The position numbers and the translations under genes were made by a program. The notes under the pieces are model-generated. The model did not search any database. It saw nothing but the letters and a program-made list of their open reading frames with translations, and was not told the origin of the DNA. Positions 58,666 to 64,000 of a stretch of 64,000 nt of DNA are shown here, piece after piece (within the stretch, counting starts at the first letter, position 1; each line of letters starts with the position of its first letter). The stretch spans positions 62,001 through 126,000 of the forward strand of contig CAZIJU010000001.1 of NCBI GenBank assembly GCA_964539745.1. The letters are read 5' to 3'. This DNA comes from DSNY01 sp964539745. Lineage in GTDB: Bacteria; Pseudomonadota; Gammaproteobacteria; Burkholderiales; Burkholderiaceae_F.

Positions 58666-60078
58666 ATGAACGCACCGACCTTGACGACCGCGCTGCGCAG
58701 GCCGCTGCCGACCGCGTTCCTGACCGCCTTGCAGGCGCGCTTCGGCGAACGCTGTTCCACCGCAGCCGCAGTGCGCGAGCACCACGGCCGCGACGAGTCG
58801 CCTTTTCCGCCGGTGCCGCCCGACGTGGTCGTCTTCGCGCAGTCGACCGAGGACGTCGCCGCGCTCGTCAAACTGTGCGCGGACTGGCGCGTGCCGGTCA
58901 TCGCCTTCGGCGTCGGCTCGTCGCTCGAAGGCCATCTGCTCGCCGTCGCCGGCGGCGTCTGCGTGGATCTGTCGCAGATGAACAAGGTGCTCGCGGTCAA
59001 TCCGGAGGATCTGACCGTCACCGTGCAGGCGGGCGTCACGCGCAAGCAGTTGAACGACGAGATCAAGCACACCGGCTTCTTCTTTCCGATCGATCCGGGC
59101 GCGGACGCGACGATCGGCGGCATGGTCGCCACGCGCGCGTCCGGTACGAACGCGGTGCGCTACGGCACGATGCGCGAGAACGTTCTCGCGCTGACCGTCG
59201 TCACCGCCGAAGGCAAGGTGATCCACACGTCGCGCCGCGCGAAGAAGTCGAGCGCCGGCTACGACCTGACGCGGCTGTTCGTCGGCTCCGAAGGAACGCT
59301 CGGCATCGTCACCGAGATCACACTGAAGGTCTACCCGCAGCCGGAGGCGATCTCCGCGGCGACCTGCTCGTTCCCGTCGGTCGACGCCGCGGTCAGGACG
59401 ACGATCGCGACGATCCAACTGGGCATTCCGATCGCGCGCTGCGAGCTGCTCGACGCGCTGACGGTGAAAGCGGTCAACGCGCACAGCAGGCTCGGCCTGC
59501 CCGAGCTGCCGCTGCTGCTGTTCGAGTTCCACGGCTCCGCGACGAGTGCGGCCGAGCAGGCCGAAGCGGTGCAGCAGATCGCGCGCGAGCACGGCGGGCA
59601 GGACTTTCAGTGGGCGACGAAGGCCGAAGACCGCACGCGGCTGTGGACCGCGCGGCACAACGCCTACTTCGCCTGCCTGCAACTGAAGCCCGGCGCACGC
59701 AGCTTCACGACCGACGTGTGCGTGCCGATCTCGCGGCTTGCGCAATGCATCGGCGAGACGGTCGACGACCTGTCTGCAAGCTTCCTGCCGGCGCCGATCC
59801 TGGGCCACGTCGGCGACGGCAACTTCCATTGCGCGATCCTCGCCAACCCCGACGATCCGCGCGAGGTCGAAGAAGCCGAGCGGCTGAACCGGCGCATCGT
59901 CGCGCGCGCGCTCGCGATGGACGGCACCTGCACCGGCGAGCACGGCGTCGGCCTGCACAAGATGGACTTTCTCGTCGACGAGCACGGCCCGGATGCGGTC
60001 GAGCTGATGGCGCGCGTCAAGCGCGCGTTCGATCCGCTGAACATTTTGAATCCGGGCAAGGTGGTGAGGCTGTCATGA
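58666..60078 (+). CDS. FAD-linked (S/R)-2-hydroxyacid dehydrogenase, lactate/glycolate type
   Basis: This 470-residue flavoprotein of the FAD_binding_4/FAD-oxidase_C family contains VPVIAFGVGSSLEGHLLA, GADATIGGMVATRASGTNAVRYGTMRENV and LFVGSEGTLGIVTEITLKVYPQPEA in the FAD domain. The C-terminal region is ILGHVGDGNFHCAILANPDDP and CTGEHGVGLHKMDFL. Relatives are D-lactate dehydrogenase (cytochrome or quinone type) and glycolate oxidase GlcD, which lies 1.2 kb downstream. GGGGGTGGA precedes ATG 58666, and a TACAAT box is at 58635. Confidence 0.92.
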   Translation: MNAPTLTTALRRPLPTAFLTALQARFGERCSTAAAVREHHGRDESPFPPVPPDVVVFAQSTEDVAALVKLCADWRVPVIAFGVGSSLEGHLLAVAGGVCVDLSQMNKVLAVNPEDLTVTVQAGVTRKQLNDEIKHTGFFFPIDPGADATIGGMVATRASGTNAVRYGTMRENVLALTVVTAEGKVIHTSRRAKKSSAGYDLTRLFVGSEGTLGIVTEITLKVYPQPEAISAATCSFPSVDAAVRTTIATIQLGIPIARCELLDALTVKAVNAHSRLGLPELPLLLFEFHGSATSAAEQAEAVQQIAREHGGQDFQWATKAEDRTRLWTARHNAYFACLQLKPGARSFTTDVCVPISRLAQCIGETVDDLSASFLPAPILGHVGDGNFHCAILANPDDPREVEEAERLNRRIVARALAMDGTCTGEHGVGLHKMDFLVDEHGPDAVELMARVKRAFDPLNILNPGKVVRLS

Positions 60079-60181
60079 AGGGCCGCTGCGCTTTCGGGTC
60101 GGCGCACCGGTTCGATTCGCGGAGCCGAACGCGTGCCCGCTGGATATACTGCCGACGATCGGGCTGGCGGACGGCTGCGAC

Positions 60182-60766
60182 ATGGGCGTGATCGAAGAAC
60201 TTCCCGCCGAACTGGGCGTGCAGCGGCATCGGCTGACGGTGGAGCAATACCACCGGATGGCCGAGGCGGGCGTGCTCGCGCGCGACGCCCGCGTCGAGCT
60301 GATCGAGGGAGTGATCGTCGACATGGCACCGATCGGAAGCAAGCACGCGGCGGTGGTCAACAAGCTCAATCGTGCCCTGATCGCGGCGGTCGGCGCCCGC
60401 GCGATCGTGTCGGTCCAGAATCCGATCCGACTCGGCGATCGCTCCGAACCGCAACCGGATCTCGCGCTGCTGCGTCCCCGCGAAGACTTCTACGCCCACA
60501 CTCCGCCCACTGCAGCGGACACGCTGCTGGTCATCGAAGTCTCCCAGGCGACCGCCGCCTACGACCGCCAGGTCAAGGTACCGCTGTACGCGCAACACGG
60601 CGTGCCGGAGGTCTGGATCGTCGACCTCGATTTTTCGATCGTGCGCTTCTACCGCACGCGGCAGGCGGATCGCTACGTCGACATCAGCGCGACGGAAACG
60701 CCGGGTCCGACATCGGCGGTGATGCTGCCGGGCGTGACGATCGATCTGTCCGGACTGCTGCTGTAA
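60182..60766 (+). CDS. Uma2 family (DUF820) protein, endonuclease-like
   Basis: The 194-residue protein belongs to Uma2 (DUF820), a PD-(D/E)xK-nuclease-fold family of unclear role, often in multiple copies in some bacteria. The core features are DARVELIEGVIVDMAPIGSKHAAVVNKLNRAL, the active-site-like EPQPDLALLRPRE and LLVIEVSQATAAYDRQVKVPLYAQHGVPEVWIVD (E-x-S motif). It stands alone between two oxidoreductase genes. Horizontal acquisition is possible but not shown by base composition. Confidence 0.88.
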   Translation: MGVIEELPAELGVQRHRLTVEQYHRMAEAGVLARDARVELIEGVIVDMAPIGSKHAAVVNKLNRALIAAVGARAIVSVQNPIRLGDRSEPQPDLALLRPREDFYAHTPPTAADTLLVIEVSQATAAYDRQVKVPLYAQHGVPEVWIVDLDFSIVRFYRTRQADRYVDISATETPGPTSAVMLPGVTIDLSGLLL

Positions 60767-60775
60767 TCCCGCGCC

Positions 60776-61159
60776 CTACCGTAGCGCCAACGCGCCCTCG
60801 CCGCGCAGCGCCGACAGCTTCGCCTGCGCGATGTACGCGGCGAGGTCGTCGAGATCCTTCGCCTTGAACACGCCGCGGTACTGCGCCTTGGCACCGACCG
60901 CGCCGGGCTGCGCACCGTCGATCGCCCGCTGGAGCACGCGCCGCACCGACGCCGCGTCGTCGGGCTTGCCGCCGCGGTTGCGGATCATCTCGCGCAGCGC
61001 GCCGATGTTCGCGTGACAGGCGACGCAGTTGCCGACCGGCTTGCCGGTGGCGCCGCGCGTGTTGGTGAACAGCGTCCGCCCGCGCACCGGATCCTGTGCG
61101 GCAGCCGGCACGAGCGTGAACAAGGCGCACGCCGCAAGCGCGGCAGCGGCGGTTCGCAT
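60776..61159 (-). CDS. Small periplasmic c-type cytochrome
   Basis: The 127-residue precursor has a signal peptide ending PAAAQ near residue 22 and one heme site CVACH (C45, C48, H49). Residues such as GRTLFTNTRGATGKPVGNC resemble class I monoheme cytochromes of the soxX or gallate-associated kind, but no methionine ligand is assigned with certainty (M58 in REMIRNRGGKPDD is possible). It diverges from glcD and could accept electrons from the neighbouring dehydrogenases. Confidence 0.85.
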   Translation of the reverse strand: MRTAAAALAACALFTLVPAAAQDPVRGRTLFTNTRGATGKPVGNCVACHANIGALREMIRNRGGKPDDAASVRRVLQRAIDGAQPGAVGAKAQYRGVFKAKDLDDLAAYIAQAKLSALRGEGALALR

Positions 61160-61282
61160 GGCTTCCTCCGCTGAAGTTGCCGCGAATCTTACCGAGCGGA
61201 AGGAGTCCGCAACGCGCGGTCAAAGCTGCGTTGCCCGCGCGGCGCGGTCGAGCCGGAAGAGCTGTGCTAGCTTTCGTCCGCA

Positions 61283-62809
61283 ATGAACGACCCCGCCGAA
61301 GTCAAACAGCTCGCCGAGCGCCTTCCGCTCGAAGGCACGGGGCCGATCGACCCCGAGCGGCAGCGCAAGGTCGTCGCCGCGCTGCGCATCGCGCTGCCTG
61401 AGCACTGCGTGCTGTATCGCGAGGAGGACACCGCCGCGTACGAGTGCGACGGCCTGACGCTGTACCGCCAGCTTCCGATGGTCGTCGTGCTGCCCGAGAC
61501 AGAAGCGCAGGTCGTGCAGATCCTCAGAATCTGCCATTCGATGCAGGTGCCGGTCGTTCCGCGCGGCGCGGGCACGTCGCTGTCCGGCGGCGCGTTGCCG
61601 CACAACGCCGGCGTACTGATGTCGATGGCGAAGTTCAACCGCATCCTCGCGATCGATCCGCTCGCGCGCACCGCAGTCGTGCAGCCCGGCGTGCGCAATC
61701 TTGCGATCTCGGAGGCCGCCGCGCCGCACGGCCTGTACTACGCACCCGATCCGTCGAGCCAGATCGCCTGCACGATCGGCGGCAACATCGCCGAAAACGC
61801 CGGCGGCGTGCACTGCCTGAAGTACGGGCTGACGGTGCACAACGTGCTCGCGGTGCGCGGCGTGACGATCGAAGGCGAGGTCGTCGAGATCGGTTCGCGT
61901 GCGCTCGATGCGCCGGGCTTCGATCTGCTCGCGCTGGTGATCGGCTCCGAAGGCATGCTCGCGGTGGTCACCGAGGCGACGGTCAAGCTGGTGCCCAAAC
62001 CGCAGTATGCGCAGGCGATCATGGCCTCGTTCGACGACATCGAGCGCGCCGGCGACGCGGTCGCTGCGGTGATCGCCGCAGGCATCATCCCGGCGGGCAT
62101 GGAGATGATGGACAAACCGGCGGTCGGCGCCGTCGAACCCTTCGTACGCGCCGGCTACGACACGAGCGCCGCGGCGATCCTGCTGGTCGAATCCGACGGC
62201 ACGCCCGAAGAAGTGGCCGAGGAAATCGAGCGCATGAAGGCGGTGCTTTCGAAAAGCGGCGCCACGCAGTTGAAGGTCTCCGCGAGCGAAGCCGAGCGGT
62301 TGCGCTTCTGGGCCGGCCGCAAGGCGGCGTTCCCCGCGGTCGGCCGCATCTCGCCCGACTACTACTGCATGGACGGCACGATCCCGCGCAAGCGGCTCGG
62401 CGAGGTGCTGAAGGCGATCCAGCGGATGGAGCAGACCTACGGCCTGCGCTGCGCGAACGTGTTCCACGCCGGCGACGGCAACCTGCATCCGCTGATCATG
62501 TTCGACGCGAACGACCCGGATTCGGTCGCGCGCGCCGAGGCGTTCGGCTTCGACATCCTCGAGCTGTCCGTCGCGGTCGGCGGCACGGTGACCGGCGAGC
62601 ACGGCGTGGGTGTGGAAAAGATCAACCAGATGTGCAAGCAGTTCGACCGCGCCACGCTGGAAGCCTTCTTCGCGGTCAAGCGCGCATTCGATCCGCCGGG
62701 ACTGCTCAACCCCGGCAAAGCGATCCCCACGCTCGCGCGCTGCGCCGAGTACAGCAAGATGCACGTGCACGGCGGGGAATTGAGGTTTCCGGAGATTCCG
62801 AGGTTCTGA
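61283..62809 (+). CDS. glcD: Glycolate oxidase subunit GlcD
   Basis: GlcD is the FAD-binding catalytic subunit of glycolate oxidase (with GlcE and GlcF), oxidising glycolate to glyoxylate. The 508-residue protein has VPVVPRGAGTSLSGGALP, ACTIGGNIAENAGGVHCLKYGLTVHNV, LALVIGSEGMLAVVTEATVKLVPKPQ and the C-terminal NVFHAGDGNLHPLIMFDANDPD and TGEHGVGVEKINQM. glcE begins 153 bp after it, with a hairpin repeat in between. Confidence 0.95.
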   Translation: MNDPAEVKQLAERLPLEGTGPIDPERQRKVVAALRIALPEHCVLYREEDTAAYECDGLTLYRQLPMVVVLPETEAQVVQILRICHSMQVPVVPRGAGTSLSGGALPHNAGVLMSMAKFNRILAIDPLARTAVVQPGVRNLAISEAAAPHGLYYAPDPSSQIACTIGGNIAENAGGVHCLKYGLTVHNVLAVRGVTIEGEVVEIGSRALDAPGFDLLALVIGSEGMLAVVTEATVKLVPKPQYAQAIMASFDDIERAGDAVAAVIAAGIIPAGMEMMDKPAVGAVEPFVRAGYDTSAAAILLVESDGTPEEVAEEIERMKAVLSKSGATQLKVSASEAERLRFWAGRKAAFPAVGRISPDYYCMDGTIPRKRLGEVLKAIQRMEQTYGLRCANVFHAGDGNLHPLIMFDANDPDSVARAEAFGFDILELSVAVGGTVTGEHGVGVEKINQMCKQFDRATLEAFFAVKRAFDPPGLLNPGKAIPTLARCAEYSKMHVHGGELRFPEIPRF

Positions 62810-62867
62810 GGCCGTGCGCGCGACCGCCTGGCACCGCGAGTGCAGCGTGTGCGTCGTCCCCCCTGAG

Positions 62868-62910
62868 GCGGGGACCCGGCGACTTCGCTTCCAAGACACC
62901 GGGTCCCCGC
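62868..62910. repeat. Palindromic repeat between glcD and glcE
   Basis: GCGGGGACCCGG (62868-62879) pairs perfectly with CCGGGTCCCCGC (62899-62910) across a 19-base loop. It has no T-run, so it may protect the glcD transcript 3' end more than terminate it. Confidence 0.8.
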
Positions 62911-62962
62911 TGGAGCCTGCCCTCGACCGCGATCGACGGCGGCAACGACAAGTCGCGCCCCG

Positions 62963-64000
62963 ATGAGCCCCGCTTTGGCCGAACTGATCGAGCGCATCCG
63001 CGCGGCGACAGCGTCGAAGCAGCCGCTGCAGATCCGCGCCGGCGGCACCAAGGACTTCTACGGCAACCCGTCGCGCGGCGACGTGCTCGATCCACGCGGC
63101 TACGGCGGCGCCGGCGACGGCATCGTCGCTTACGAACCGACGGAACTCGTGATCACGGTTCGCTGCGGCATGCCGCTGGCGCAGCTCGAAGCCGAACTCG
63201 ACCGCAAGGGCCAGATGCTCGCGTTCGAGCCGCCGCACTTCGGCGCGGCAGCGACGGTCGGCGGCTGCGTGGCCGCGGGACTGTCGGGGCCGCGCCGCGC
63301 GACGGCCGGCGCGGTGCGCGACTTCGTCCTCGGTGCGAAGCTCGTCGACGGCCGCGGCAACCTGTTGTCCTTCGGCGGCACGGTGATGAAGAACGTCGCC
63401 GGCTACGACGTCGCGCGGGCACTCGCCGGTTCGCTCGGCACGCTCGGCTTGATCGCTGAAGTGTCGTTGAAAGTGCTGCCGAAGCCGGTGGCCGAGGACA
63501 CGCTGCGTTTCGAATTCGACGAGCCGACCGCGCTGCGCAAGCTGAACGAATGGGCGGGCCAGCCGCTGCCGATCTCGGCGACTGCGTGGCACGCGGGCCG
63601 GCTGCACGTGCGGTTGTCGGGCGCGCAGGCGGCGATCCGCTCGGCGCGCGAACGCATCGGCGGCGAGCGCATCGACGAGGCGCTCGCCGCGAGCTTCTGG
63701 CGCGGCATCCGCGAGCACACCGAAGCGTTCTTCGTGTTCAACGCGCCGCTGTGGCGCCTGTCGGTGCCTTCGACCGCCGAGCCGCTTGCGCTGCCCGGCG
63801 AGCAGTTGATCGAATGGGGCGGCGCGCTGCGCTGGCTGCGATCGACCGCACCGGCCTCGACGATCCGCGCGCGCGCGGCCGCGCTCGGCGGACACGCCAC
63901 GCTGTTTCGCGGCGGCGACCGGCTCGGCGGCGTGTTCCATCCGCTCGAACCGGCGATCGCGAGGATCCACCAGCGGCTGAAAGCCGAGTTCGACCCGGCC
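62963..64000 (+). CDS. glcE: Glycolate oxidase subunit GlcE (3' end missing)
   Basis: This is the second FAD-binding subunit of glycolate oxidase, truncated by the window after 346 residues (typical family size about 350, so nearly complete). It opens MSPALAELIERIRAATASKQPLQIRAGGTKDFYGNP and contains ATVGGCVAAGLSGPRRATAGAVRDFVLG and the GlcE-type GTVMKNVAGYDVARALAGSLGTLGLIAEVSLKVLP. ATG 62963 was chosen. glcF would be expected next, outside the window. Confidence 0.93.
   Translation, partial: MSPALAELIERIRAATASKQPLQIRAGGTKDFYGNPSRGDVLDPRGYGGAGDGIVAYEPTELVITVRCGMPLAQLEAELDRKGQMLAFEPPHFGAAATVGGCVAAGLSGPRRATAGAVRDFVLGAKLVDGRGNLLSFGGTVMKNVAGYDVARALAGSLGTLGLIAEVSLKVLPKPVAEDTLRFEFDEPTALRKLNEWAGQPLPISATAWHAGRLHVRLSGAQAAIRSARERIGGERIDEALAASFWRGIREHTEAFFVFNAPLWRLSVPSTAEPLALPGEQLIEWGGALRWLRSTAPASTIRARAAALGGHATLFRGGDRLGGVFHPLEPAIARIHQRLKAEFDPA

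Overview
The window is about 67% G+C and reads as the chromosome of a betaproteobacterium, most likely an unclassified member of the Burkholderiales. The gene content supports this: secD-secF, E. coli-type purB, glnE, tldD, a YhdP-type AsmA protein, AzlC/AzlD, a PCu(A)C copper chaperone beside a DUF2946 gene, and glcD-glcE. Many genes overlap by 4 bases (ATGA or GTGA). One run of exactly 100 N (50873-50972) lies in a tandem repeat, so this is a draft scaffold.

Layout. 1-11312 is housekeeping: secD (5' end missing), secF, cytochrome b561-like, cytochrome c', purB, a glutathione transferase, an ornithine-cyclodeaminase-family enzyme divergent from a DAO-type oxidoreductase, moaC, a secreted M48 protease and a CbbY-like phosphatase. 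11571-26391 is one long minus-strand catabolic cluster. In transcription order it holds a molybdenum hydroxylase (FAD subunit, then a fused [2Fe-2S]/Mo subunit), a 6-hydroxynicotinate-reductase-like Fe-S protein, an ApbE-like UPF0280 protein, two DUF1185 paralogues, a branched-chain-amino-acid-type ABC importer (binding protein, permease relic, fused LivH-LivM, LivG, LivF), an enamidase-like amidohydrolase and a TetR regulator. A ferredoxin-NADP reductase diverges from it across a 24-bp palindrome. The set matches the first steps of reductive nicotinate breakdown (hydroxylate, reduce the ring, open the cyclic enamide), but the true substrate is unknown. This is the most interesting region.

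27778-48444 holds a copper group, an alpha/beta hydrolase, ilvE with a CHCC zinc-ribbon gene, an MFS-azlC-azlD operon, a second MFS gene, glnE divergent from yhdP, a nitrilase-family gene, tldD, and an acyltransferase-CdsA-like pair. 48613-50692 holds a small outer-membrane-type protein and aroG. aroG is preceded by a complete-looking attenuator: promoter, a 26-codon leader peptide rich in Phe and Tyr, a possible antiterminator, and an intrinsic terminator. 51752-64000 holds a PH-like membrane protein, a ribbon-helix-helix protein, an operon of Ada/AlkA fusion, ogt, DUF1203 and EamA genes, an M3 peptidase, a cobalamin adenosyltransferase, an FAD-linked dehydrogenase, a Uma2 protein, a cytochrome c, glcD and the start of glcE.

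Intergenic DNA carries one family of palindromic repeats (GTCATCCCGAG... / ...CTCGGAATGAC). They occur as single units, as tandem arrays with different periods (21, 30, 36 and 23 bp), and inside three MITE-like elements with about 28-bp imperfect terminal inverted repeats (44893, 51145, 57773). All identifications come from reading translations and motifs by eye; no database search was run.
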